From: Corynebacterium riegelii
GTDB lineage: Bacteria; Actinomycetota; Actinomycetes; Mycobacteriales; Mycobacteriaceae
Direction of reading: 5' to 3'
Length of the DNA: 64,000 bases
Assembly: GCF_016728505.1 (NCBI RefSeq)
Contig: NZ_CP068159.1
Location: 1 to 64,000 of the forward strand
Shown here in pieces: positions 1-8,571 of this stretch (position 1 is its first letter; the number at the start of each line of letters is the position of its first letter). Both the position numbers and the translations under genes were made by a program. Under the pieces are notes generated by a model that saw nothing but the letters and a program-made list of their open reading frames with translations, did no database searches and was not told the DNA's origin.

Positions 1-488
1 ACCGCAACAACAGACAGCAGCACCAGCGTGGCAATCAACGCGTTCGCGGAGCCCTTCTGGCGCGCCTCCATCACCTCGCGCGACAGCCACGCGAGCGCCA
101 CGACATCCGTGGCAGGCAGGTCGGTTTCGCCCTCGAACTCCAGGATCGCCTTGCGCACACCCGAGTTGGCGCGCGTAAACTGCGCGACTTTCTCGCCGGC
201 GGCGTTGTCGATGATCCAGTTCGATGAGGTCTCGCTGACCAGCGTGTAGCCGCGCCCCTCAACCTCGGCGCGGATGGTTTCGCCGCGCTTCAGCGGGTCG
301 GCGGCACGCACGATTTCCACACCGTCGCGCACCGCGCTGGCCCCGGCCTCAGGCGCAACGGTCAACTCCCAGACTTCGCCGCCAACATTGGCGTGCGAAC
401 CAGTGAACACGCCGAGTACCTCAGGACCTGCCTCTGCAAGCAGCTTCGGCGCGTCCCGATCCGTACGATCCCAGCTGACGTAATGCAT
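1..488 (-). CDS. Hypothetical protein with C-terminal membrane segment (partial)
   Basis: The gene starts with ATG at 488 and runs off the left edge, leaving about 162 codons. The product begins MHYVSWDR, has a soluble mostly beta-looking region, and then near the cut a hydrophobic run (ALIATLVLLSVV), so it is probably membrane anchored. The ATG shares one base with the TAA stop of glyS (TAATG), implying translational coupling and one transcript. I do not recognise the family. The C-terminus is missing, so length and topology cannot be judged. Confidence 0.75.
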   Translation of the reverse strand, partial: MHYVSWDRTDRDAPKLLAEAGPEVLGVFTGSHANVGGEVWELTVAPEAGASAVRDGVEIVRAADPLKRGETIRAEVEGRGYTLVSETSSNWIIDNAAGEKVAQFTRANSGVRKAILEFEGETDLPATDVVALAWLSREVMEARQKGSANALIATLVLLSVVA

Positions 489-1870
489 TAGCAGCCGATC
501 AGTCGCGCAGCCAGGTATGCCTCGAGCTCTGCCAGCGGCACGCGCTCCTGCTCCATGGTGTCGCGCTCGCGCACGGTCACGGCGTTGTCCTCCAGCGACT
601 CAAAGTCATACGTCACGCAGAACGGCGTACCAATCTCGTCCTGGCGGCGGTAGCGGCGGCCGATCGCACCGGAGGTGTCGTAGTCCACGTTCCAGTGCTG
701 ACGCAGCTTGTCCGCCAGCTCGCCGGCAGGCCCGGCAAGCTCCGGCTTCTTCGACAGCGGCAACACGGCCACCTTCACCGGCGCGAGGCGGCGGTCAAGG
801 CGCAGCACAACACGAGTGTCGGTGCCTCCCTTAGCGTTGGGGGCTTCTTCTTCATCGTAGGCGTCGATAAGAAAAGCCATCATGGCGCGACCCAAGCCTG
901 CCGCCGGCTCGATGCAGTACGGGATCCAGCGCTCGCCGGACTCCTGGTCGAAGTAGGACAGGTCCTCACCGGAAGCCTCGGAGTGCGTCTTCAGGTCATA
1001 GTCAGTGCGGTTGGCAACGCCCTCCAGCTCGCCCCACTTGGAGCCCTGGAAACCGTACGCGTACTCAATATCCACGGTGCGCTTGGAGTAGTGCGACAGC
1101 TTCTCCTGCGGGTGCTCGTACAGGCGCAGATTATCCGGGTTGATGCCCAGGTCGATGTACCACTGGTGGCGGTTGTCAATCCAGTACTGGTGCCACTGCT
1201 CGTCCTCACCTGGCTTGACAAAGAATTCCATCTCCATCTGCTCAAACTCGCGGGTTCGGAAGATGAAGTTGCCCGGGGTGATCTCGTTGCGGAAGGACTT
1301 ACCAATGTTGGCAATTCCGAACGGGGGCTTCATGCGTGACGACGTCATCACGTTCTTAAAGTTCACAAAAATACCCTGAGCCGTCTCGGGCCGCATGTAG
1401 TGCAGGCCCTCTTCGTCATCGACGGGGCCGAGGTACGTCTTCATCAGGCCGGAGAATTCGCGCGGCTCGGTCCAATTGCCGGGCTGGCCGGTCTCCGGGT
1501 CATTGATGTCTGCCAGGCCGTTTGCTGGCGGGTGGCCGTGCTTCTCCTCGTAGGCCTCAATGAGGTGGTCGGCGCGGTAGCGTTTGTTGGTGTAGAGCGA
1601 CTCCACTAGCGGGTCGGTGAACACCTCGACGTGGCCGGATGCGACCCACACCTGGCGCGGCAGGATGATGGAGGTGTCAACGCCAACCGTGTCGCGGCGG
1701 GACTGCACCATGTGGCGCCACCACTGGCGCTTGATGTTTTCCTTCAGCTCAACGCCAAGCGGGCCGTAGTCCCAGGCAGAGCGGGTGCCGCCGTAGATTT
1801 CACCGGCCGGGTATACAAGGCCGCGGCGCTTGCACAGGTTAACTACGGTATCGATTGTATTGGCGGGCAC
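488..1870 (-). CDS. glyS: Glycine--tRNA ligase
   Basis: Class II aminoacyl-tRNA synthetase of the single-chain homodimeric type, charging tRNA-Gly in the cytoplasm; 460 residues, normal for the family. Visible hallmarks are RPETAQGIF (about residue 160), the class II motif 2 region FRNEITPG (about 193), and motif 3 ([14 protein letters not shown], about 325-337) followed by a C-terminal anticodon-binding domain. The start is GTG at 1870, preceded by a strong GAGGAGG ribosome site. Motif 3 is encoded across one copy of the interspersed word CGTCGATAAG (antisense, read as FLIDA). Confidence 0.97.
   Translation of the reverse strand: MPANTIDTVVNLCKRRGLVYPAGEIYGGTRSAWDYGPLGVELKENIKRQWWRHMVQSRRDTVGVDTSIILPRQVWVASGHVEVFTDPLVESLYTNKRYRADHLIEAYEEKHGHPPANGLADINDPETGQPGNWTEPREFSGLMKTYLGPVDDEEGLHYMRPETAQGIFVNFKNVMTSSRMKPPFGIANIGKSFRNEITPGNFIFRTREFEQMEMEFFVKPGEDEQWHQYWIDNRHQWYIDLGINPDNLRLYEHPQEKLSHYSKRTVDIEYAYGFQGSKWGELEGVANRTDYDLKTHSEASGEDLSYFDQESGERWIPYCIEPAAGLGRAMMAFLIDAYDEEEAPNAKGGTDTRVVLRLDRRLAPVKVAVLPLSKKPELAGPAGELADKLRQHWNVDYDTSGAIGRRYRRQDEIGTPFCVTYDFESLEDNAVTVRERDTMEQERVPLAELEAYLAARLIGC
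862..871 (+). repeat. Interspersed word CGTCGATAAG, copy 1
   Basis: Context GGCGTCGATAAGAAAAGCC inside glyS. The word is antisense to the gene and is read as LIDA (ctt atc gac gcc) within class II motif 3. Confidence 0.75.
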
Positions 1871-1953
1871 TTGGTCCGAGCCTCCTCTTTGCGTCTGAAC
1901 ACTATCGGCATCAGTCTAGCGAAGCGACCAGCAAACTCTGCATGGTGTGGGGA

Positions 1954-1997
1954 AATGTGCAACATTTACTGGTCCATTTGCAGTAAAATATTCCGGC
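1954..1997 (+). promoter_or_regulatory. znr promoter with two overlapping dyads
   Basis: A -10 box TAAAAT (1984-1989) ends 8 nt before the ATG at 1998, so the message is probably leaderless. AATGT-gca-ACATT (1954-1966) and TTTACTG-9 nt-CAGTAAA (1965-1987) are inverted repeats; the second covers the -10 box. This placement suits autorepression by the ArsR-type product, which is inference. Confidence 0.55.
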
Positions 1998-2354
1998 ATG
2001 GAACTGACACCGCGGGAGCTTGAGCGCACTGTTGTACTGCTCAGCGCGCTTGATTCGCGGTTGCGGTTGCAGTTGGTGCTTTTGCTTGCCGACGGCGACC
2101 GCGCCGTCAACACCCTCGTCACCTCCTTGGGTAAATCGCAGCCTTTGATTTCGCAGCATTTGCGGATTTTGAGGGCGGCGGGGGTGGTGGCGTCGCGTCG
2201 TGAAGGGCGTGAGGTGGTCTATTCGTTGACGCATCCGGGGGTAGTTGACGCAATCCACTGGCTTGCGGGGCGGGGGCATTCGGGTGGGGTTGGCGTGGCG
2301 GCAATCGCGGCCCCGGGGCTCACCCCGTCAACCCCGAGGCCGCAAAAAGCTTAG
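1998..2354 (+). CDS. znr: ArsR/SmtB-family zinc-responsive repressor
   Basis: Winged-helix ArsR-type repressor of 118 residues. The DNA-recognition helix region reads SLGKSQPLISQHLRILRAAG (about 45-64) followed by the wing REGREVVYSL. ArsR proteins release DNA on binding metal. Here His and Asp residues in the last helix (DAIHWLAGRGH) could form part of an alpha-5 type zinc site, but the classic DxH...HxxE pattern is incomplete. I chose ATG 1998, not an in-frame start 51 bases upstream, because of the leaderless -10 box. It lies 22 bp upstream of zur, like the mycobacterial smtB-zur pair. Confidence 0.85.
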   Translation: MELTPRELERTVVLLSALDSRLRLQLVLLLADGDRAVNTLVTSLGKSQPLISQHLRILRAAGVVASRREGREVVYSLTHPGVVDAIHWLAGRGHSGGVGVAAIAAPGLTPSTPRPQKA

Positions 2355-2376
2355 CGGTGGGCTAATAGTGGTAGGT

Positions 2377-2847
2377 ATGGCCAAACAGCCCATTCCCAAG
2401 ATCGGTCCCCGCTCGACGCGACAGCGCACCGCCATCGTGGAGATGCTGCGCGAGGTTGAACGCTTCTCCTCTGCCAGGACAATCCACGGGATGCTTGAAG
2501 AGCGCGGCGAACAAGTCGGCCTGACCACCGTGTATCGCACGCTGCAGTCGTTGGCGGAGATGGACATTGTGGACGTGTTGCAGACCCCCGAGGGCGAAAC
2601 GCTGTACCGCCACTGCGTGAGTCCGCACCACCATCACCATCTCGTGTGCACCAAGTGCGGGCGCAGTGAGGAAGTTGAGGGCGGGCCGGTGGAGCGTTGG
2701 GCGGAGGCGGTTGCGTCGCGCTACGGCTACGAGCTCGTGGCGCACGACGCCGAGGTGTACGGCATCTGCCGCACCTGCCAAGCCGCGCGAGCCGAACAAG
2801 AAGCACAAGCCGAACAAGAGGCACAGGCCGAGCCGGGGAGGCAGTAG
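2377..2847 (+). CDS. zur: Fur-family zinc uptake regulator Zur
   Basis: Ferric-uptake-regulator family protein, 156 residues from ATG 2377; longer in-frame starts would overlap znr. The N-terminal winged helix contains SARTIHGMLEE and VGLTTVYRTLQSL. The C-terminal metal-binding half has HHHHHLVCTKCG and GICRTC, giving the two CxxC pairs of the structural zinc site. Pairing with an ArsR/SmtB-like gene supports Zur over Fur. Zur represses high-affinity zinc import when zinc is sufficient. The C-terminus ends in a low-complexity tail with a tandem AEQEAQ repeat. Confidence 0.9.
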   Translation: MAKQPIPKIGPRSTRQRTAIVEMLREVERFSSARTIHGMLEERGEQVGLTTVYRTLQSLAEMDIVDVLQTPEGETLYRHCVSPHHHHHLVCTKCGRSEEVEGGPVERWAEAVASRYGYELVAHDAEVYGICRTCQAARAEQEAQAEQEAQAEPGRQ

Positions 2848-2883
2848 CGGCGCCAAAACTGCTGGCCCGTAGCGGCGCCAAAC
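2844..2883. repeat. Short direct repeat spanning the zur stop codon
   Basis: GTAGCGGCGCCAAA occurs at 2844-2857 and again at 2869-2882, a 25-bp period. The first copy contains the zur stop codon. It follows the 18-bp tandem repeats of the zur tail and looks like local slippage or duplication. Confidence 0.6.
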
Positions 2884-2907
2884 CGCGCCCGGCGCGCTGG
2901 GGTTTCG

Positions 2908-3657
2908 CTAGGGTTTCGCGAACTTATCTACCGCGCCGCCGAAGCGGCGGTCGCGCTTGGCGTACTCCAGCACGGCGTCGTACATGTGCTGCGGCGTAAA
3001 GTCCGGAAACAGCGTGTCCTGGTAGACCATCTCCGCGTACGCCGACTGCCACAAAAGGAAGTTCGACGTGCGCTTCTCCCCGCTCGGGCGCAGAAACAGG
3101 TCCACGTCCGGCATGTCGGGGCGGTACAGGTATTGGGACAGCGTGTCCTCGTTGATGTCGCCGGGGCGGATGTTGCCTTCGTTGGCGGCTTGGATGAGGT
3201 TACGTGTGGCGTCGATAATCTCGGCCCTGCCGCCGTAATTAATACACATGGCGAGCGTGAGCCCGGTGTTGTCCTTCGTCAGCGCTTCGGCTTCCTCCAG
3301 CTCACGCAGCACGGAACGCCACAAGCGCGGACGGCGGCCCGCCCACACGATGCGCACGTTTTTCTCATGCAGCTCATCACGTTGGCGACGCAGCACGTCG
3401 CGCGAAAAACCCATCAGAAAACGCACTTCGGAGGCGGAGCGGCGCCAATTCTCCGTCGAAAAGGCATAGGCGGACAGCCAGTCGACGCCCATGGCGATGC
3501 AGGCATCCACACAGTCCATAAGCACCGCCTCCCCGCGCCTGTGTCCCTCCGTGCGCGGCAGGCCACGTTCCTGGGCCCAGCGGCCGTTGCCGTCCATGAC
3601 CAGCGCAATGTGGCGTGGGATGAACTTTGGGTCAATCGCGGGAGGTTGCGGTGTCAT
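2908..3657 (-). CDS. uppS: Polyprenyl diphosphate synthase (cis-prenyltransferase)
   Basis: Z-isoprenyl diphosphate synthase of 249 residues, adding isopentenyl units to make the C50/C55 lipid carrier for cell wall, arabinogalactan and mannan assembly. The catalytic signature VMDGNGRWA lies at about 20-28 with its essential Asp; the conserved C-terminal [15 protein letters not shown] is also present. An in-frame extension upstream overlaps recO and is not homologous, so I chose ATG 3657, 8 nt after the recO stop. Downstream of era and recO on one strand, likely cotranscribed. Confidence 0.94.
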   Translation of the reverse strand: MTPQPPAIDPKFIPRHIALVMDGNGRWAQERGLPRTEGHRRGEAVLMDCVDACIAMGVDWLSAYAFSTENWRRSASEVRFLMGFSRDVLRRQRDELHEKNVRIVWAGRRPRLWRSVLRELEEAEALTKDNTGLTLAMCINYGGRAEIIDATRNLIQAANEGNIRPGDINEDTLSQYLYRPDMPDVDLFLRPSGEKRTSNFLLWQSAYAEMVYQDTLFPDFTPQHMYDAVLEYAKRDRRFGGAVDKFAKP

Positions 3658-3665
3658 GCGTTTGA

Positions 3666-4388
3666 TTATGCCTGCTCCATCACGCGCAGTGACTTCAGCC
3701 CGGTTTCTAGGTGATAGTTCAGGTGGGCGGCGGTCAGGCGGTGCGCGGCGGCGGCGTGCTCGGGGCCGGCGGGGTGGTTGTGTTGCAGCAGCCACATGGT
3801 GTGGAGGACTTCCGGGTCCACGTCGGCGGATCCGGACGGGCGGCAGTTGGTGCACACGGCGCCGCCTACTGCGGGGTTGAACGCGCGGTGCGGGCCGGGC
3901 GCCTGGCAGTTGGCGCAGTTGAACAGGGTGACTCCCCAGCCGGCATGGTCTGTGGCTTGGAGGATGAAGGCATCTAACACCATTGTCGGAGCTTCGTTTG
4001 CTTGTAGACGCCCCAACGCAGCCCCCACCAACCCAAACAACCCCGGATCCGCCTCCTCATAAGCCAGCTTTTCTGCGGTTTCCATGATCGCGCAGGCGGC
4101 GGTGTAGCGGTCAAAGTTGTCGGTGATTTGGTGGCCGTAGTAGGTCACGGTGTCCGCGCCGGTGATGGTGGCAAGCGCATTGGTTTTGCGTCCGGGGTAG
4201 ACCTGCACGTCTACCTCCACAAACGGCTGCAGGCGCGAGCCGAAGCGGGACTTGGACTTGCGCACCCCCTTGGCCACGCCACGCACCAGGCCGTGGTGTT
4301 CGGTGAGCAGGACGATGACGCGGTCCGCCTCGCCGAAGTCGTAGGTGCGGATGATGTAGGCGCGATCGCGCCAGGAGTTAAAAGCCAC
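3666..4388 (-). CDS. recO: DNA repair protein RecO
   Basis: RecO works with RecR to load RecA onto SSB-coated single-stranded DNA in recombinational repair. 240 residues; N-terminal OB fold ([19 protein letters not shown]), helical middle, and a four-cysteine zinc element with CANC at about 158 and CTNC about 20 residues later. The start is GTG at 4388, directly abutting the era TAG stop, so translation is probably coupled. A variant of the interspersed word, GGCGTCTACAAGCAAA, lies within it (3997-4012, minus strand). Confidence 0.95.
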   Translation of the reverse strand: MAFNSWRDRAYIIRTYDFGEADRVIVLLTEHHGLVRGVAKGVRKSKSRFGSRLQPFVEVDVQVYPGRKTNALATITGADTVTYYGHQITDNFDRYTAACAIMETAEKLAYEEADPGLFGLVGAALGRLQANEAPTMVLDAFILQATDHAGWGVTLFNCANCQAPGPHRAFNPAVGGAVCTNCRPSGSADVDPEVLHTMWLLQHNHPAGPEHAAAAHRLTAAHLNYHLETGLKSLRVMEQA

Positions 4389-5309
4389 CTAAAAGCCCAG
4401 CCGTCCGAGGGCTTTCGGGTCCGACTGCCAGTTCTTCAGCACCTTCATGCGCAGGTCCAGGTAGACGTTGGTGCCGGTCAGGTCCATGATCTGGCGTCGC
4501 GCGCGGTGCGTAATGCCGGACAAGCGGCGCCCGTCCGGGCCCTCCAGGATGCGCTTCTGGCCGGGGCGCTCTAGGTAGACCACGGCGTAGATCATGGTGC
4601 GCTCCGGGTTGTCCGGGTCCGGCACCATCTCATCTACTTGTACGGCAACGGAGTGCGGCAGTTCCTCGCGAAGACCTTTGAGCGCCTCTTCACGGATCAG
4701 CTCCGCGATGCGCGTTTCCATGTCCTCATCGGTCACGTGGTCCTGGGGGTAGAAGCGGGGGCCTTCGGGGAGTTGAGAGACCAGGACGTTCAAAAGCACA
4801 TCCAGCTGCACCTGCTCGGTGGCGGACACCGGCACAACCTCCGAATCCGGCCCTAGCATCTCATGCAGCTCAATGAGGCGCTCGCCCACCGCGTCCTTGG
4901 ACGTCTTGTCCAGCTTGGTCACAATGCCAACCACCGGCGCCTTCGGGCTGATCTCACGGATCTGCTCATAAATGAAGCGGTCGCCGGGTCCGAGCTTCTC
5001 ATCCGCCGGCACCGTAAAGCCGATCACGTCCACGTCCGCGTACGTGTCGCGCACCACGTCATTCAAACGCTCACCCAAAAGCGTGCGCGGGCGGTGAATA
5101 CCCGGGGTGTCCACCACGATCACCTGGGCGTCATCGCGATTGACAATGCCGCGGATCGGGTGACGCGTTGTCTCCGGCTGATCCGCCATAATCGCAATCT
5201 TCTCCCCCACCAACGCATTGGTCAGCGTGGACTTACCCGTATTCGGACGGCCCACGAAAGCAACAAAACCAGAGCGGAAGCCCTCAGGTGCGGAAGTGAA
5301 ATCATGCAT
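4389..5309 (-). CDS. era: GTPase Era
   Basis: Essential ribosome-assembly GTPase that binds the 3' end of 16S rRNA; 306 residues. The P-loop GRPNTGKS is at 20-27, the G3 motif DTPG follows at about residue 70, and the G4 motif reads TKLDK in place of NKxD, common in actinobacterial Era. The last 80 residues form the KH RNA-binding domain (RRQIMDLTGTNVYLDL). It heads the era-recO-uppS run, with stop codon and recO start adjacent. Confidence 0.97.
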   Translation of the reverse strand: MHDFTSAPEGFRSGFVAFVGRPNTGKSTLTNALVGEKIAIMADQPETTRHPIRGIVNRDDAQVIVVDTPGIHRPRTLLGERLNDVVRDTYADVDVIGFTVPADEKLGPGDRFIYEQIREISPKAPVVGIVTKLDKTSKDAVGERLIELHEMLGPDSEVVPVSATEQVQLDVLLNVLVSQLPEGPRFYPQDHVTDEDMETRIAELIREEALKGLREELPHSVAVQVDEMVPDPDNPERTMIYAVVYLERPGQKRILEGPDGRRLSGITHRARRQIMDLTGTNVYLDLRMKVLKNWQSDPKALGRLGF

Positions 5310-5314
5310 AACGC

Positions 5315-6091
5315 CTAAGGGTACTCAACCTCCACCACATCAAAGGAGGAGCGCGGCCGGACGAGCAGCTCCTGGCACTCAATCAGCGGCAGTTCCGGCA
5401 GATTGCGCGTGCGGACCTCGTTGACAAAATCAAACATCGTCGCCCCCAAATGACCCAGCCTGTCGCGGGCTGGCTCATCAAACATTGCCGCGTAGAGTGC
5501 GGTGGCGAGGTCTCCGGCGCCGACGACGTTGCCGCCTAAACGTGGCGTCGATAAGCAAAAAGTGCCCTCCGGCGACACATCGATCATGCGCAAAGGATCC
5601 GAACCCACCGAGGTAATCAACGCGCGCGACGGCAGATCCACCCCGAGCAGGTTCAGCTCCCACTCATTCGGGGTAATCGCATCAGCCAGCGGAATCAGCA
5701 CCTCACGAAACACATCCGGCATCTCCGGGCTGACAAAAGAACCAACCTCCTCATTACCAATCACCGGATCACAGATATAGCGCGCCCGCGGATTCGCCGC
5801 CTTGATACGCGTCACGGTCTCGCGCACCACCTCCGCAAGCTCCGGCGAACCCAGGTAGCCAGTGACCACCAGATCAACCTGGTCAAACGCAAAACTAAAC
5901 CCGTCCAGCACATCTTTGACCTGAGCCGGGTCCATCACCGGCCCACCCCAATCGGGGTACTCCGTATGGTTGGAAAAATTCACCGTGTACACCGGCCAGA
6001 CCTCATGGCCTAAGCGCTGCATAGCAAAGGTAGCCGCCGAATTTCCCACATGCCCGTAGGCCACGTGAGACTGCAAGGAAACGATATTCAC
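5315..6091 (-). CDS. Pyridoxal kinase-like protein, paralogue 1
   Basis: PdxY/PdxK-type ribokinase-superfamily kinase, 258 residues, predicted to phosphorylate pyridoxal to pyridoxal 5'-phosphate. Visible motifs are SHVAYGHVGNSAA near the N-terminus, CDPVIGNEEVG in the middle and the catalytic GAGD near the C-terminus. The start is GTG 6091, matching the paralogue at 7720-8571 and sitting 7 nt after a -10 box. It is clearly related to that paralogue but diverged, especially after DPxxGN. A full-length copy of the interspersed word encodes TFCLSTPRL here. Substrate could be another vitamin B6 form or a pyrimidine. Confidence 0.85.
   Translation of the reverse strand: MNIVSLQSHVAYGHVGNSAATFAMQRLGHEVWPVYTVNFSNHTEYPDWGGPVMDPAQVKDVLDGFSFAFDQVDLVVTGYLGSPELAEVVRETVTRIKAANPRARYICDPVIGNEEVGSFVSPEMPDVFREVLIPLADAITPNEWELNLLGVDLPSRALITSVGSDPLRMIDVSPEGTFCLSTPRLGGNVVGAGDLATALYAAMFDEPARDRLGHLGATMFDFVNEVRTRNLPELPLIECQELLVRPRSSFDVVEVEYP
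5546..5555 (+). repeat. Interspersed word CGTCGATAAG, copy 2 (full-length)
   Basis: Full form GGCGTCGATAAGCAAAA at 5545-5560 with flanks, followed by AGTGCCC. Antisense in the pdxK-like gene and read in the frame Cys-Leu-Ser-Thr-Pro. Confidence 0.8.
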
Positions 6092-6104
6092 GGCGAAAAT
6101 CCTA
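6092..6104 (-). promoter_or_regulatory. Leaderless promoter of pdxK-like gene 1
   Basis: On the minus strand TAGGAT (6104-6099) is followed by 7 nt and then the GTG start at 6091. Confidence 0.5.
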
Positions 6105-6164
6105 ACAATCGCTAGAGTGGGGGTACTTCTGTGATTGCAACCACAAACTGCGAAGGGAGAGGCA

Positions 6165-6452
6165 TTGCCCATCTACGAATTCAAATGCGGCGCTGGTCAC
6201 ATATCCGAGCAGCAGCTACCCATGTCCAGCGAGCAACGCACCCGCGAATGCCCCAACTGCGGCGACGTAGCCAACCGGATGATCAGCGCCGTTTCCGTAC
6301 GACGTGTCGACGGAGCCAAAGCACGCGCCGTCGAAGCAACACAGAAGAGCGCATACGAGCCAGCCGTAGTCAACAGCCTGCCAAGCGCAGGCAACAAACG
6401 CGCAACGCCCGTCACGCGCAACCCCCAACACGCAAAACTACCCAAACCCTGA
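6165..6452 (+). CDS. fmdB: FmdB-family zinc ribbon protein
   Basis: Small putative regulator of 95 residues starting MPIYEFKC. It has an N-terminal zinc ribbon with Cys-x3-His (KCGAGH) and CPNC about 20 residues later, and a basic, disordered tail. The start is TTG 6165, preceded by GGGAGAGG; no other start fits the family, which begins MP-x-YEY/F. FmdB was named as a proposed regulator of formamidase expression, and here it lies 13 bp upstream of the formamidase gene on the same strand, a strong contextual match. Confidence 0.85.
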   Translation: MPIYEFKCGAGHISEQQLPMSSEQRTRECPNCGDVANRMISAVSVRRVDGAKARAVEATQKSAYEPAVVNSLPSAGNKRATPVTRNPQHAKLPKP

Positions 6453-6465
6453 GGAGGATCACCCC

Positions 6466-7716
6466 ATGCCAACCAACCTGTTTCCCCTCGACTCAACCAA
6501 GCCATTCACCGAGCAAGAAACACTCGGCCACAACCGCTGGCACCCAGACATCCCGCCGGCGGTCACGGTAAAGCCCGGCGACTCATTCCGCGTTGACTGC
6601 CGCGAATGGTTCGACGGCTTCATCAAAAACGACGACAGCGCCGACGATATTCGCGACGCCCCACTCAACACCGTCCACACCCTCTCCGGCCCATTCCGCA
6701 TCGAAGGCGCCAAGCCCGGCGACCTGCTCGTGGTGGACATCCTGGATGTCGGCCCGATCCCGCAGGAGGAAGGCCCGCTGGCCGGCCAAGGCTGGGGCTA
6801 CACCGGCATCTTTGCCAAGAAAAACGGCGGCAGCTTCCTCACCGACCAGTTCCCAGACGCCTACAAGGCCGTCTGGGACTTCAAGGGCCAAACCGCAACC
6901 TCGCGCCACATCCCGGGCGTGAGCTTCACCGGCATCATCCACCCGGGTCTGATGGGCACCGCGCCGTCGCACGAGCTTCTGGGCAAGTGGAACCAGCGCG
7001 AAGCCGCGCTCATTGCCACCGACCCGGAGCGCGTACCGCCGTTGGCGCTGCCGCCGGAGCCGAACGGTGCCGTGCTGGGTTCGCTGGAAGGCGCTGAGTT
7101 CGACCGCGTCGCCGCCGAAGGCGCACGTACCGCCCCGCCGCGCGAAAACGGCGGCAACCAGGACATCAAGAACCTGTCCAAGGGCACCCGCGTGTTCTAC
7201 CCCGTGTATGTGGACGGCGCGAACTTCTCCGTCGGCGACCTGCACTTCTCCCAGGGCGACGGCGAGATCACGTTCTGCGGCGGCATCGAGATGGGCGGCT
7301 TCATTGACCTGCACGTTGACATCATCAAAGACGGCATGGCCAAGTACAACGTCAGCGAGAACGCCATCTTCATGCCCGGCAACGTGGAGCCGCGCTACAG
7401 CCAGTGGCTGGCGTTCTCCGGCACGTCGGTGACGCTTGAGGGTGAGCAGCGCTACCTGGATTCGCAGCTTGCGTACCAGCGCGCCTGCCTGCACGCCATC
7501 GATTACCTGACCACGTTCGGCTGGTCGCCGGAGCAGGCCTACCTGCTGTTGGGCGCCGCGCCGATCGAAGGCCGTTTCTCCGGCGTGGTGGACATCCCGA
7601 ACTCGTGCGCCACGGTCTACTTGCCTACGGAGATTTTCGACATCGACATCCGCCCCGGCGCCGGCGACCCACCGCGCATCGACCCGGGCATCGGCGCACC
7701 GCGTTCGGCGTTCTAA
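6466..7716 (+). CDS. fmdA: Formamidase (acetamidase/formamidase family)
   Basis: 416-residue FmdA/AmdA-family amidohydrolase, hydrolysing formamide to formate and ammonia in the cytoplasm. Recognisable blocks include HNRWHPDIPP near the N-terminus, GDLLVVDILDVGP, PGVSFTGIIHPGLMGTAPS, and FCGGIEMGGFIDLHVDI. The length is typical. ATG 6466 follows a near-perfect GAGGAGG ribosome site. The fmdB-fmdA pair is the only rightward transcription unit between 2.9 and 18.2 kb, and it is flanked by two pdxK-like genes facing it. The role is probably nitrogen acquisition. Confidence 0.92.
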   Translation: MPTNLFPLDSTKPFTEQETLGHNRWHPDIPPAVTVKPGDSFRVDCREWFDGFIKNDDSADDIRDAPLNTVHTLSGPFRIEGAKPGDLLVVDILDVGPIPQEEGPLAGQGWGYTGIFAKKNGGSFLTDQFPDAYKAVWDFKGQTATSRHIPGVSFTGIIHPGLMGTAPSHELLGKWNQREAALIATDPERVPPLALPPEPNGAVLGSLEGAEFDRVAAEGARTAPPRENGGNQDIKNLSKGTRVFYPVYVDGANFSVGDLHFSQGDGEITFCGGIEMGGFIDLHVDIIKDGMAKYNVSENAIFMPGNVEPRYSQWLAFSGTSVTLEGEQRYLDSQLAYQRACLHAIDYLTTFGWSPEQAYLLLGAAPIEGRFSGVVDIPNSCATVYLPTEIFDIDIRPGAGDPPRIDPGIGAPRSAF

Positions 7717-7719
7717 GAG

Positions 7720-8571
7720 CTACAGCTTTTCGACGCCAAACTGCATCGCCGGATGCGCAAAAAACTCCTGCGACTCAACCAGTTTGAGCTCGCGGGAATC
7801 CGCCTCGAAGGTCAGACGCAACATGTCGTAGACCGACGAGGCGGTTTTTGCCAGCGCGTCCGCCGGATCAGCCGAGTTCAGCAGGTGGCCGGTAAACAGG
7901 GCGGCGGTGACGTCGCCAGAGCCGTTGCGTTTCATGGGCAGGCGCGGGGTCTGCACCATCCACGTGCCCTCGCTGTTAGTCACCAGCATCTCCATCACGT
8001 CCAGCTCGGCGGTCTCGGGGCGCTCCACCGACGTCACCACAACCGTCTTCGGGCCCATGTCGCGCGCCGCCTCCACAGCGGCAAGCGTGGAGTCCAGATC
8101 CGTCACGTCGCGCTCCGTGAGATAGCCCAGCTCGAACTGGTTCGGGAAAATGATGTCCGCAACCGGCACCACCTTCGAGCGCAGCATCGGCGGGATCTCA
8201 TCAGCCACGTGGCAGCCGGATTTCGCGTTGCCCATCACCGGGTCGCACGCATAGATCGCCTTCGGATTAGCTTCCTTGACGCGGGCCACGGTATCGATGA
8301 TCACGTCCGCGATGGTGGGGGCGCCTTGGTAGCCGGTCAGGATGGCGTCGACAAGCGGGAAAGCCCCACGCTCCTCAACACCCGCAATCACCGCGGCAAC
8401 ATCATCCGCCGGCAACACCGGGCCCTTCCACGCGCCGTAGCCGGTGTGGTTGGAGAAGTTGACCGTGTGCACCGGCCACACCTCATGCCCGATGCGCTGC
8501 AGCGGGAACACCGCCGCCGAATTGCCCACGTGCCCGTAGGCCACCGCCGACTGGATCGACAAAATATTCAC
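7720..8571 (-). CDS. pdxY: Pyridoxal kinase-like protein, paralogue 2
   Basis: 283-residue PdxY-type kinase with SAVAYGHVGNSAA at the N-terminus, CDPVMGNAKSG in the middle, and RNGSGDVTAALF carrying the catalytic Asp. It keeps the canonical DPVMGN and GSGD motifs more faithfully than paralogue 1, so it is the better candidate for the housekeeping pyridoxal kinase. GTG 8571 overlaps the corC stop by 4 nt (GTGA), placing it at the end of the long leftward operon. It converges on fmdA with only 3 bp between stop codons. Confidence 0.88.
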   Translation of the reverse strand: MNILSIQSAVAYGHVGNSAAVFPLQRIGHEVWPVHTVNFSNHTGYGAWKGPVLPADDVAAVIAGVEERGAFPLVDAILTGYQGAPTIADVIIDTVARVKEANPKAIYACDPVMGNAKSGCHVADEIPPMLRSKVVPVADIIFPNQFELGYLTERDVTDLDSTLAAVEAARDMGPKTVVVTSVERPETAELDVMEMLVTNSEGTWMVQTPRLPMKRNGSGDVTAALFTGHLLNSADPADALAKTASSVYDMLRLTFEADSRELKLVESQEFFAHPAMQFGVEKL

